Shown here: piece after piece, positions 7,350-14,609 of the stretch
How positions within the stretch are numbered: the first letter of the stretch is position 1
Layout of the letters: each line of letters begins with the position of its first letter
NCBI GenBank assembly: GCA_963659365.1
Contig: CAVKTI010000027.1
Coordinates: 1-30,037 of the forward strand
Direction of reading: 5' to 3'
Source of the DNA: W0P28-013 sp963659365
Lineage (GTDB): Bacteria; Bacteroidota; Bacteroidia; Bacteroidales; Paludibacteraceae
Length of the DNA: 30,037 bases
Translations under genes and position numbers: made by a program
The notes under the pieces: model-generated
The model's input: only the letters and a program-made list of their open reading frames with translations
What the model was told of the DNA's origin: nothing
Database searches by the model: none

Positions 7350-7897
7350 CAGAATAATTAGTCGCAAGTAGCAAGTAGCAAGTAGCAAGAATAGTTAGAA
7401 GTGAGAAGTTAGCAGTGAGCAGTGATGCGGCAGAGCCGCAATGTCAGATTTCAAATTTCATTTGATTTTTGCTCCGCTCGGCATTGCTCAAACGAGTTTG
7501 GCACTGCGCTCGCTTATTGCAAAAATTCAGATTCCAAATTGTAGGGACGCACCGAGTGCGTCCGAGAACAATGAACAATAATTGCGGCGTTTCAAAATAC
7601 CGAAATTCATAATTCTAAATTCAAAATTCTTAATTAAACAAAGGCTTTTCCCCCTTCGGGGGAAATGGGAAAGGGGGCTACAAGAAAAATTAACAATAAA
7701 TAATGAACAATGAATAATAATTGTGGTGTTTCGGCTACCGAAAACTTGAAACCTAAAACATAGAAACAGCGCGAAGCGCGAGAAACTAGAAACAAAAATT
7801 GCGACAGCAATTTTGAGAAACAATCTGAAACTCTGAAATTTGAAATCACGCGAAGCGCAACCAGAAACCAGAAATAAAACATTTCAACTCATCAACT
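7350..7897. repeat. Intergenic repeat mosaic between glnN and the hemerythrin/LuxR gene
   Basis: No gene is supported. Order: AGTAGCA units (7366-7390), AGTTAGA/AGTGAGC units (7393-7423), hairpin GCGGCagaGCCGC (7427-7439), TTTCAAA units (7447-7460), the inverted structured element at 7464-7527, GGACGCAC palindrome (7541-7565), AATTGCGGCGTTTC units (7580, 7722), a CCCCC/GGGGG hairpin (7645-7680), then AACATAGAAAC units with the GCGCgaaGCGC palindrome, ATTGCgacaGCAAT and a short ATCAACT stretch just before the next start. Confidence 0.8.
7464..7527 (-). repeat. Covarying hairpin repeat, copy 3 (inverted)
   Basis: Read on the minus strand it has arms TTTTTGC/GCAAAAA around the inner hairpin TGC-CAAAC-TC-GTTTG-A-GCA (7485-7503). 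Relative to copies 1 and 2 the lower three pairs change from AGT/ACT to TGC/GCA, a compensatory change, and the bulged A is kept. Confidence 0.65.
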
Positions 7898-8839
7898 ATG
7901 TACATTGCGTCGGACAAAATGAGCGATCTGATTTGCGGCAACCATGAGTCGCTGCAAGTGTTGAGCCGTTTTGCCCTGCCGCTGGGCTTTGGCGACAAGA
8001 CCGTGGCGCAGGTGTGCGAAGCCAATCGCGTGCATACGCCCACTTTCTTGGCCATTGTCAATTACAAACTGCTTGGCGTGCAGCCGAATATCGACGACAT
8101 CTCGCTCGATACGCTGATGGACTACCTGAAACGCGCCCACAAGTACTATCTCGAATTTTGCCTGCCAACCATTCGGCGCAAACTGATAGAGGCGATAAAT
8201 TGCGGCAGTGAAAACAACAAAATGGCGTTTCTTGTCATCAAGTTTTTCGACGAGTATGCGCAAGAGGTCGATAAACACATGGCGTACGAAAACAAGACGA
8301 CTTTCCCCTATGTGGAGCAGTTGTACGCAGGCCATCGCGACGAAAAATACAGCATCGACATCTACGCTCGCCAGCACCGCGCCGTCGACGACCAGCATGT
8401 GGAGGCCAAACTGACCGAACTGAAAAATATCATCATCAAGTACTATCCGTCGTCGGCCAGCAACGACCTACTCAACTCGGCACTGTTCGATATTTTCACC
8501 TGCGAACACGACCTTGCTATGCACTGCCGCATCGAGGACGACCTGTTTGTGCCAGCCGTGCGGCAACTCGAAAATAGTTGCGACAAAATGGTGGTGAAAC
8601 AGTCGCCCGAACACGCCGATGCCGAGCCAGAAAGCCTCAGCGAACGCGAAAAAGAGGTGCTGATTGAAGTGGTTAATGGCTTGAGCAACAAGGAGATAGC
8701 CGATAAATTGTTCATCTCGATACACACGGTCATCACGCACCGCAAGAACATCGCCCGCAAACTGCACATACACAGTCCCGCAGGCTTGACTATCTACGCC
8801 ATCGCCAACAAATTGGTCGATATCAACGCCATAAGTTGA
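7898..8839 (+). CDS. ScdA-N/hemerythrin-like sensor fused to a LuxR-type DNA-binding domain
   Basis: This 313-residue cytoplasmic protein appears to have three parts. Residues about 15-55 (NHESLQVLSRFALPLGFGDKTVAQVCEANRVHT) resemble the short ScdA/DUF542 N-terminal module of RIC-type iron-sulfur repair proteins. Residues about 65-225 look like a hemerythrin (HHE) helical bundle, with spaced His and Glu residues in HKYYLEF, DKHMAYENKTTFPYVEQL, RQHRAVDDQH and CEHDLAMHCRIEDDLFVP; these would hold a di-iron site. Residues about 245-305 are a LuxR-type helix-turn-helix (LSEREKEVLIEVVNGLSNKEIADKLFIS...THRKNI). The protein is therefore probably a transcription regulator that senses oxygen, nitric oxide or iron state; the signal and targets are inferred, not shown. 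It converges tail to tail with the S41 protease gene, with 6 bp between. Confidence 0.8.
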   Translation: MYIASDKMSDLICGNHESLQVLSRFALPLGFGDKTVAQVCEANRVHTPTFLAIVNYKLLGVQPNIDDISLDTLMDYLKRAHKYYLEFCLPTIRRKLIEAINCGSENNKMAFLVIKFFDEYAQEVDKHMAYENKTTFPYVEQLYAGHRDEKYSIDIYARQHRAVDDQHVEAKLTELKNIIIKYYPSSASNDLLNSALFDIFTCEHDLAMHCRIEDDLFVPAVRQLENSCDKMVVKQSPEHADAEPESLSEREKEVLIEVVNGLSNKEIADKLFISIHTVITHRKNIARKLHIHSPAGLTIYAIANKLVDINAIS

Positions 8840-8845
8840 TGCCTT

Positions 8846-10480
8846 TTATTTGCGCAGAATGTCGCGGCAGCGCGCCTCGTCGCCGATGAGTTCGATGGTT
8901 TGGTGCAGCCACTGGTCGAACCGCAGTCCGTACTCTATTGCTCCTTTCTGAAAATAGTAACGCTTCACGATTTCTGCGCCGAGCAACTCCTCGATGTCGG
9001 GACGGAAGCGTACCAAATCGCGCTCAATATCGGGCTTGAGCAGGGCAGCCAGTTGCTCGATGGCGGCTTTGGCATCGTCGTAGTAGCCCTCCGTTTTGAT
9101 GGTTTTCACCATCTCGTCGAGTTCGTCGGCACTCTGCAATGTGTAGGTAAAATCGCGCTCTTTGGCGTATGCCACAAAATCGGCGTACTCGTCGTCGCTC
9201 AAAGCAAATGTGCTGGCTGGCGCAATGCTTTTGTGTGTGTTGGCAAACCGCGTGGCATAGTCGAAAAAGATATTTTTGATGTAGAGATAGTAGGCAATGG
9301 TCAGTTCGTCGCGCCGTTTCAGTTCCACATCGGGCGTGATGCCGCCGCCGTCGCGCACTTTGCGTCCGTTGGCGGTCGAAAATTCGTGCGTCAGACTGTC
9401 GGGAATGCGCTGCAAACTACCGTTTTCGTCGCGTTTGGCATAGTCGATGGCTTGCACGCACCGACCGCTCGGAATGTAGTATTTCGCCGTCGTTACTTTC
9501 AGATAGGTGTTGTGTGGCAGGCGGCGCACATGCTGCACAAGTCCTTTGCCAAACGACCGTTCGCCCACCACTACAGCGCGATCCAAATCTTGCAACGCTC
9601 CAGCCAAAATCTCGGATGCCGAAGCCGACGAGCCATTCACCATCACCACCAGCGGCAAATTGGGGTAGAGTGGTTCGTTTTGGGTCTTGTATTTGCGGCG
9701 ACTTTGTGGTTGCAGCCCTTTCATACTGACGATAGGCGTGTTTTTCGGCACAAACAGCGACGCAATCTCTATGGCTTCCGACACCAAACCGCCGCCGTTG
9801 TTGCGCAGGTCGATGATAAGTCGTTGCATATTGCCATTTTTCGACAGGTCGGCGAGCGCATTGCGGAAATCGGCTGCCGAATTTTCGGTAAAGTCGCCGA
9901 AAGCGATGTAGCCCACGCCATCGGCCACCATGCCGTAGTACTCCACAGGCGCAATCTGTATCACTTCGCGCACAATTTTTTTGCGCAGCGGTTTCTGCCC
10001 GTCGCGTTGCAGCGTCAGTTCTACCTCGGTGCCTTGCGGACCGCGCAGCATTTTGCTCACTTCGGAGGTGGTCAAGCCTTTGGCATCTTTTCCGTCGATT
10101 TTCAAAATGGCGTCGCCAGCGCGCACATCGTGGCGTTGCGCAGGTTTGCCCTCGTATGGGTCGGAAATAACCACATAGTCGCCCTTTTGCATGATGATAG
10201 CGCCGATGCCGCCATAAGTGCCTGTGGTCATCATTTTCAGTTGCTCCTCTTCCGATTCGACATAAAATATGGTGTACGGATCGAGTTTTTGCAACATACG
10301 GTCGATGCCCGCCTGATTTATCTTCTCGTAGTCGAAAGTGTCCACATAGTTGATTGCCAGTTCACGCAGCACCGCATTGTAGATGTCGGTACATTCGGCT
10401 ATTTTTTTGTAACGCTCCTGCGCCTCGACAGCCGTCGCCAGCAGTGCCAATAACGCTAAAATGATGGTCGATTTTTTCAT
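8846..10480 (-). CDS. S41 family C-terminal processing peptidase (CtpA/Tsp-like)
   Basis: This 544-residue exported serine protease has a signal peptide (MKKSTIILALLALLATAVEA, cut near AQE). A helical N-terminal part (about 22-85) leads to a PDZ domain (about 92-170, with GGIGAIIMQKGDYVVISDPY and RAGDAILKIDG) that would bind C-termini of substrates. The S41 catalytic core follows: YIAFGDFTENSAADF, LIIDLRNNGGG, VNGSSASASEIL and GERSFGKGLVQ. Ser287 and Lys312 form the expected Ser/Lys dyad, 25 residues apart as in E. coli Tsp. A long C-terminal helical region (about 400-544) completes it. It is likely periplasmic and acts in envelope protein processing or quality control. Its start is preceded, on its own strand, by AACATAGAAAC and ATCAACTG repeat units. 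Confidence 0.93.
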   Translation of the reverse strand: MKKSTIILALLALLATAVEAQERYKKIAECTDIYNAVLRELAINYVDTFDYEKINQAGIDRMLQKLDPYTIFYVESEEEQLKMMTTGTYGGIGAIIMQKGDYVVISDPYEGKPAQRHDVRAGDAILKIDGKDAKGLTTSEVSKMLRGPQGTEVELTLQRDGQKPLRKKIVREVIQIAPVEYYGMVADGVGYIAFGDFTENSAADFRNALADLSKNGNMQRLIIDLRNNGGGLVSEAIEIASLFVPKNTPIVSMKGLQPQSRRKYKTQNEPLYPNLPLVVMVNGSSASASEILAGALQDLDRAVVVGERSFGKGLVQHVRRLPHNTYLKVTTAKYYIPSGRCVQAIDYAKRDENGSLQRIPDSLTHEFSTANGRKVRDGGGITPDVELKRRDELTIAYYLYIKNIFFDYATRFANTHKSIAPASTFALSDDEYADFVAYAKERDFTYTLQSADELDEMVKTIKTEGYYDDAKAAIEQLAALLKPDIERDLVRFRPDIEELLGAEIVKRYYFQKGAIEYGLRFDQWLHQTIELIGDEARCRDILRK

Positions 10481-10780
10481 AATTGTTTTTCAAAATTGCT
10501 GTCGCAATTTTTTTAGTTTCTATGTTTCAAAGTTTCTATGTTTCTTGCGCTACGCGCTGTTTATTTTTTGGTTGATCAGTTGATCAGTTGATCGGTTGAT
10601 TGGTCGTTGATATGTTGATGAGTTTATTTGGTTATTTGTTGAAGCGTTGAAGCGTTGAATTGTTGATTTGCAGATTTGGTTATTCGGTTAGTCCGACAAT
10701 TTGAAATTTTGAAATTTGAAATTTGAAATTTTGTCATTGCGGCTCTGCCGCATCACTTCTCACTGCTCACTACTCACTAC
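10481..10780 (-). repeat. Intergenic repeat mosaic between the S41 and TerB-DnaJ genes
   Basis: No gene is supported. Read on the minus strand, from the TerB-DnaJ stop: AGTGAGTAGTGAGCAGTGAGAAG array, hairpin GCGGCagaGCCGC (10739-10751), TTTCAAA array (10697-10731), then TTCAACGC units, ATCAACTGATCAACC units (10565-10620), the GCGCgtaGCGC palindrome (10545-10560), AACATAGAAAC units and ATTGCgacaGCAAT just before the S41 start. The mosaic runs in the direction of transcription, as it does on the plus strand elsewhere. Confidence 0.8.
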
Positions 10781-11554
10781 TCACTTCATTCCCCGCTGCT
10801 TTTTTATCTCTTCGTAGGCTTCGTGCACTTTGCGGAACTTTTCGGCGGCACTTTTGGCAACCTCTTCGCCCAGCGTGCTTACGCGGTCGGGGTGATATTT
10901 CATCGCCATTTTGCGGTAGGCTTTTTTTACCTCGTCGTCGGTGGCGGTGGGCGCAATTTCGAGTACTTTGTACGCCCAATCGGGATTTTTCCCGATGCCA
11001 AACATCGCCTTTATCGAGTCGGTGTCGGCGCGCGAAACGCCTATCTGTGCGGCAATTTTCTCCAAAAGCGCCAGTTCGGCGTGGTTGCACACACCGTCGG
11101 CGTAGGCAATGTCGAAAAGCATGTGCAGCAGTTCGCGGCGCGCAGCGGCGGTCATGCGCTGGCGCACTTGGTAGGTAACCTGCTCCACAGGAAAATCCTG
11201 CTGCAAAATCTGGCGCAGCAACTGCAACGCTTCGAGGGCGGTGTCGTCGTCGAACAAGCGGCGCAGGTGCGTTTTTACCATGTTCAGTTCCGACTTTTTC
11301 ACTGCGCCGTCGGCTTTCATCACAGCCGCTTGCAGCACCAGCAGTGCCATCACAAAGTCGTTGCTCGTGGTCTGCTGCTTGCCGTAGTGCGGCTCGCTTT
11401 GCGCCGTGCTGTCGCTCTCGATGCGGCGACTATATTCGGTCGTTTTGTCGCCCAACGCCGACGCAATGGCCACTGCAATAATCGCGCCTATCGGGCCGCC
11501 CAACGCCCAACCAATGCTGCCTGCCAAAATTTTACTGAAAAGCCCCATAACCAA
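10781..11554 (-). CDS. TerB-like plus J-domain protein (DjlA-like co-chaperone)
   Basis: This 257-residue protein has a Gly/Ala-rich hydrophobic N-terminal segment (about 9-34, ILAGSIGWALGGPIGAIIAVAI) that could anchor it in the inner membrane. A TerB-type helical domain (about 63-175, with MKADGAVKKSELNMVK and DIAYADGVCNHAELALL, each with the DG acidic turn) is followed by a C-terminal J-domain (about 192-255) holding the HPD motif at 221-223. The architecture is that of DjlA, which stimulates DnaK through HPD. Met3 (11548) is an alternative start. It diverges from coaC, with 179 bp between them. Its stop codon is followed by the AGTGAGA/GCGGC-hairpin repeat series on the same strand. Confidence 0.9.
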   Translation of the reverse strand: MVMGLFSKILAGSIGWALGGPIGAIIAVAIASALGDKTTEYSRRIESDSTAQSEPHYGKQQTTSNDFVMALLVLQAAVMKADGAVKKSELNMVKTHLRRLFDDDTALEALQLLRQILQQDFPVEQVTYQVRQRMTAAARRELLHMLFDIAYADGVCNHAELALLEKIAAQIGVSRADTDSIKAMFGIGKNPDWAYKVLEIAPTATDDEVKKAYRKMAMKYHPDRVSTLGEEVAKSAAEKFRKVHEAYEEIKKQRGMK

Positions 11555-11580
11555 CTATTCGTTCATTTCGATTCAAACTA

Positions 11581-11588
11581 CAAAGATA
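11581..11588 (-). promoter_or_regulatory. Possible -7 element of the TerB-DnaJ gene
   Basis: On the minus strand this reads TATCTTTG, a good match to TAnnTTTG, about 27 bp before the start. A TTTG at 11604-11607 is only 15 bp upstream, closer than usual, so the -33 part is uncertain. Confidence 0.45.
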
Positions 11589-11693
11589 GTAAAAAAATCG
11601 CTACAAATTTGCTGCCAAACTCGACTTTTTGGCTTTAGGCGGCGTTGTGGATAACTTTTTTGCCAAAAAATTCGTGCAACAAGAATAAATCAC

Positions 11694-11701
11694 TACATTT
11701 G
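11694..11701 (+). promoter_or_regulatory. Possible -7 element of the coaC operon
   Basis: TACATTTG matches TAnnTTTG and lies 32 bp before the coaC start. No clear TTTG is found 19-21 bp upstream. Confidence 0.45.
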
Positions 11702-11733
11702 TAGTTTATAAGAAACTTAAAATCGACCGAAAA

Positions 11734-12273
11734 ATGTTGCAAGGAAAACACATTCTATTGGGAATTTCGGGCGGAATAGCGGCCTACAAATGTCCCGAAC
11801 TTATCCGCCAACTGCTGGCCGAAGGTGCCGAAGTGCGCGTGGTTTGCACGCACAATGCGCTCCATTTTGTTACCGAAGTTACGCTGCAAACGCTTTCGCG
11901 CAACAAGGTTTATAGCGAGGTGTTCGAGCCTGTGCACGCATTCAATCCCGAGCATGTGTCGCACGCCGACTGGGCCGATGCGCTGCTGGTAGCACCTGCC
12001 ACTGCCAATGTCATCGGCAAGTTTGCCAACGGCATTGCCGACGATGCGCTCACAACCACATTTTTGGCGTTCGACAAGCCCGTGTTCATCGCACCAGCCA
12101 TGAACGACAAGATGTACGAACACCCGATTGTGCAGCGCAATATACGCGAATTGCGCGCCATCGATGTGCAGTTTATCGAGCCTGCCTACGGCGAATTGGC
12201 GTGCGGCAGCGTGGGCAAAGGGCGCATGGAAGAACCCGAAAACATCGTCGCCTTCCTCGAATCGGCGTTGTAG
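11734..12273 (+). CDS. coaC: Phosphopantothenoylcysteine decarboxylase (CoaC half of a split CoaBC)
   Basis: This flavoprotein decarboxylates 4'-phosphopantothenoylcysteine to 4'-phosphopantetheine in coenzyme A synthesis. The 179 residues make a full CoaC domain: GISGGIAAYKCPELIRQL (FMN-binding start), the active-site region HVSHADWAD, VAPATANVIGKFANGIADD, the PxMN motif APAMNDKM (about 120-127) and the substrate-loop Cys157 in ELACGSVGKGRM. In most bacteria, including Bacteroidales, this domain continues directly into CoaB in one polypeptide of about 400 residues. Here the frame ends at FLESAL with a TAG that belongs to an inserted segment, and the CoaB frame resumes 475 bp later. The domain itself looks intact, so it can still work as a separate subunit. 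Confidence 0.92.
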   Translation: MLQGKHILLGISGGIAAYKCPELIRQLLAEGAEVRVVCTHNALHFVTEVTLQTLSRNKVYSEVFEPVHAFNPEHVSHADWADALLVAPATANVIGKFANGIADDALTTTFLAFDKPVFIAPAMNDKMYEHPIVQRNIRELRAIDVQFIEPAYGELACGSVGKGRMEEPENIVAFLESAL

Positions 12274-12748
12274 GAGATTTCAAATTTCAGATTTCAAATT
12301 TCAAATTATGCCGAGAATACAATGTTTCGAGGATTTGGGAGTGTGGCAACGAGCGCGTTCGCTGTGCAATGATATTTTCAATACAACTGGAAAGTTTGGC
12401 AAAGATTATCGATTTATTTCGCAAATTACGGCTGCGGCTGGCTCAATAATGGACAATATCGCCGAAGGATTTGAACGCGATGGTCGTAAAGAATTTGTAC
12501 AATTTCTGTTCATTGCAAAAGGCTCGTGCGGCGAAGTACGCAGCCAAATTATTCGTGCATTCGATTTTGGCTACATCGACCAAACAGATTTTGAACATTT
12601 ACACAATCAAGCCAAACAACTATCGAGTGAAATCTCTGGATTTATCAATTACCTGCGTAACACCAGTTACTCAGGAACAAAATTCAAAATCACCGACCCC
12701 AATTAGTCCGACAATCTGAAATTTGAAATTTGAAATTTTGAAATTTTG
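12271..12748 (+). mobile_element. Insertion splitting coaBC, carrying a four-helix-bundle gene
   Basis: The segment lies exactly between the CoaC and CoaB domains. Its left end is taggagATTTCAAATTTCAGA... and its right end is ...CTGAAATTTGAAATTTGAAATTTTG; the ends form an imperfect inverted repeat of about 30-35 bp. A TTG triplet occurs at both junctions (12268-12270 and 12746-12748). Its length, 478 bp, is 1 more than a multiple of 3, and so is the frame difference between coaC and coaB; removing it joins ...FLESAL to VTEVLTAKRILITAGP in one frame, giving a normal-size CoaBC of about 396 residues. The content (four-helix-bundle gene inside a stem) resembles 23S rRNA intervening sequences. 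The TTTCAAA-type ends are also a common intergenic repeat here, so the boundaries are inferred. Confidence 0.65.
12308..12706 (+). CDS. Four-helix-bundle protein (23S rRNA intervening-sequence / S23 family)
   Basis: This is a 132-residue, all-helical soluble protein. The family pattern is clear: FEDLGVWQRARSLCNDIF, then DYRFISQITAAAGSIMDNIAEG, then REF-like KEFVQFLFIAKGSCGEV and a last helix QAKQLSSEISGFINYL. The NIAEG and A(K)GS.GE motifs mark the S23/TIGR02436 family, first known from intervening sequences in 23S rRNA genes. The biochemical function is unknown; the fold is the same as that of Avd, the accessory protein of many DGRs. ATG 12308 lies inside the left TTTCAAA repeat arm; the frame is open further upstream only because it overlaps coaC out of frame. 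The gene is in the same frame as coaB, separated from it by two stop codons. Confidence 0.88.
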   Translation: MPRIQCFEDLGVWQRARSLCNDIFNTTGKFGKDYRFISQITAAAGSIMDNIAEGFERDGRKEFVQFLFIAKGSCGEVRSQIIRAFDFGYIDQTDFEHLHNQAKQLSSEISGFINYLRNTSYSGTKFKITDPN

Positions 12749-13402
12749 GTAACTGAAGTGCTTACTGCAAAACGCATACTAATAACGGCAGGGCCGACTT
12801 ATGAGCGCATCGATCCTGTGCGATTTATTGGCAACTATTCGTCGGGAAAAATGGGCTTTGCTTTGGCGCGCGCCTGTGCTGATGCGGGTGCCGATGTGGT
12901 GCTGATTTCGGGGCCAGTACAGCAACAAATCGACCATCGGCGCGTTAAGCGTATAGATGTGGAGTCGGCGGAGCAGATGTACGAGGCCGCTATGCACTAC
13001 TTTCCGCAGTGCGATGGCGCGGTGTTGTGCGCCGCCGTGGCCGATTTCACGCCAGTGGCGGTGGCAAGCGAGAAAATCAAGCGGAAAGGCGATAATCTGC
13101 TCATCGAACTGCGCCCGACACGCGACATAGCGGCGGCACTCGGCAGTCGGAAACGCACCGACCAGTTTTTGGTGGGCTTTGCGCTCGAAACGCACGACGA
13201 AGAGGCGCACGCACGCGAAAAAATGCAACGCAAAAATTTCGATTTTATCGTGCTGAACTCGCTGGCCGATGCCAAGGCAGGCTTTGGTTACGACACAAAT
13301 AAAATAACAATTTTGAAAGCCTCGGGCGAAAAACTGGCTTTTCCACTGAAGCCCAAAACCGAAGTGGCGGCCGACATCGTGGCAGAATTGGAACGACTAT
13401 GA
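12746..13402 (+). CDS. coaB: Phosphopantothenate-cysteine ligase (CoaB half of a split CoaBC)
   Basis: The enzyme joins cysteine to 4'-phosphopantothenate with CTP as energy source. Visible motifs are KRILITAGPTYERIDPVRFI, NYSSGKMGFALA (nucleotide loop), CAAVADFTP, SEKIKRKG (with the conserved Lys), PTRDI, FALETHD, and the ending IVLNSLADAKAGFGYDTN typical of CoaB. The usual CoaC domain is separate, upstream of the insertion. There is no ATG before residue 37: only TTG 12746, whose TTG is shared with the insertion boundary, or GTG 12758 could start it, since an in-frame stop lies at 12731-12733. Translation may thus be weak or coupled to the four-helix-bundle gene. The stop overlaps the next start (ATGA). 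Confidence 0.9.
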   Translation: MVTEVLTAKRILITAGPTYERIDPVRFIGNYSSGKMGFALARACADAGADVVLISGPVQQQIDHRRVKRIDVESAEQMYEAAMHYFPQCDGAVLCAAVADFTPVAVASEKIKRKGDNLLIELRPTRDIAAALGSRKRTDQFLVGFALETHDEEAHAREKMQRKNFDFIVLNSLADAKAGFGYDTNKITILKASGEKLAFPLKPKTEVAADIVAELERL

Positions 13403-14301
13403 AAAAGGTATTGACAGCACTGCTCGCGCTCTGCACACTGCCGCTGGCAGCGCAAGAGTTGAAATGCAGCGTAACGGTGAACACATCGCAACTGCAAGGT
13501 ACCAACAAACAGGTGTTCGAAACGCTGCAATCGGCGTTGAACGAGTTTATGAACGGCCACCACTGGACCGATTTGGTCTATGGCACCAACGAGCGCATCG
13601 ATTGCAGTTTTCTGTTCAATGTAACGGCCTACACCGACGACGCATTCACCACGAGCCTGCAAATTCAGGCGCGGCGGCCTGTTTATGGCACATCGTACAC
13701 CACGCCGCTCTTCAATTTCAAGGACAACAGCGTCAATTTTTCGTATGTCGAGTTCGACCCTATCGAGGTGAATAACAACACTTTTGAGAACAATTTGACC
13801 GCAGTTTTGGCCTATTACGCCTACATCATCATCGGGTTGGATTTGGATTCGTATAGCAAATTGGGCGGCACAGCGGCATTTCAGACAGCCGAGCAGATTG
13901 TGAGCCTGTCGCAGAGCCGCTCCGATGCCGAAGGAAACGGCTGGAAGGCTTTCGATGACGACAAAAACCGTTACGCGCTGATTAACAACCTGATGGACGA
14001 GCGTTTCCGCAAGTTCCGCGAGTATTTTTACGAGTATCATCGTTTGGCGTTGGACAATATGGCCACCAATGTGGACAATGGGCGCGCGCGCATTGCGTCG
14101 GGACTGCCTGTGTTGCGCGAGATAAACCGACTCTATCCCAGTTCTATCGCCATCATGTCGTTTCTCGATGCCAAAAACGATGAACTGATAAGCCTTTTCT
14201 CGTCGCAAAAAGCCCCTGCCCAGCAGCGCACCGAAGTTTACAATGTGCTGATGGACATCAACCCCGCACTCGGCACACGCTACGAAGCCATAAAACCGTA
14301 A
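13399..14301 (+). CDS. porD: DUF4835 family protein, PorD-like (T9SS-associated)
   Basis: This 300-residue exported protein has a signal peptide (MKKVLTALLALCTLPLAAQE) and a mature start ELKCSVTVNTSQLQGTNKQVFETLQSALNEFMN that is typical of DUF4835, the family of Porphyromonas gingivalis PorD. Other family-like blocks are IDCSFLFNVT, LQIQARRPVYGTSYTTPLFN, AYYAYIIIGLDLDSYSKLGG and the C-terminal YPSSIAIMSFLDAKNDELI. PorD is required for type IX secretion in P. gingivalis, but its exact role is not settled. The ATGA overlap with coaB indicates translational coupling, and the order coaBC-porD-recN is common in Bacteroidetes. This agrees with T9SS sorting domains on proteins at 16733 and 19084. 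Confidence 0.88.
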   Translation: MKKVLTALLALCTLPLAAQELKCSVTVNTSQLQGTNKQVFETLQSALNEFMNGHHWTDLVYGTNERIDCSFLFNVTAYTDDAFTTSLQIQARRPVYGTSYTTPLFNFKDNSVNFSYVEFDPIEVNNNTFENNLTAVLAYYAYIIIGLDLDSYSKLGGTAAFQTAEQIVSLSQSRSDAEGNGWKAFDDDKNRYALINNLMDERFRKFREYFYEYHRLALDNMATNVDNGRARIASGLPVLREINRLYPSSIAIMSFLDAKNDELISLFSSQKAPAQQRTEVYNVLMDINPALGTRYEAIKP

Positions 14302-14609
14302 ATTTAGTGAGAAGTGAGTAGTGAGCAGTGAGAAGTTTTTTTGAGTTAGGAATTAGGAATTGGGAGTGTGGAGTGAAATAACAAACTGAATTTTCAAATA
14401 AATAAACATAGAAACAAAAATTGCGGTAGCAATTTTGAGAGACTTGAAACTCTCACTAATGCGTTAAACTGATCAATTTTTGCGATTAGCGAGGGCAGAG
14501 TCAAACTCGTTTGAACTATGCCGAGCGGAGCAAAAATCTTGCGAAGCAAAACTCATCAACTTATCAACTTTTCAACGACCAATCAACCCTTCCAATATAG
14601 AATTTTAGC
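14302..14609. repeat. Intergenic repeat mosaic between porD and recN
   Basis: No gene is supported. AGTGAGAAGTGAGTAGTGAGC array (14307-14335), ATTAGGAATT units, AACATAGAAAC with ATTGCggtaGCAAT (about 14404-14440), the structured element at 14475-14540, then TCATCAACTTATCAACTTT and ACCAATCAACC units (14552-14588) directly before recN. Confidence 0.78.
14475..14540 (+). repeat. Covarying hairpin repeat, copy 2
   Basis: Nearly identical to copy 1 (3281-3349): arms AATTTTTGC and GCAAAAATCTT, inner hairpin AGT-CAAAC-TC-GTTTG-A-ACT (14499-14517). It also lies shortly before a start codon (recN), followed by ATCAAC units. Confidence 0.7.

Noticed and set aside
6043..7374. 443-codon minus-strand open frame inside glnN
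   Set aside because: Antisense shadow of glutamine synthetase, with no domain features.
8900..10453. 517-codon plus-strand open frame opposite the S41 peptidase
   Set aside because: It is a shadow of a GC-rich gene. The minus-strand protein has signal peptide, PDZ and catalytic motifs; the plus-strand one has none.
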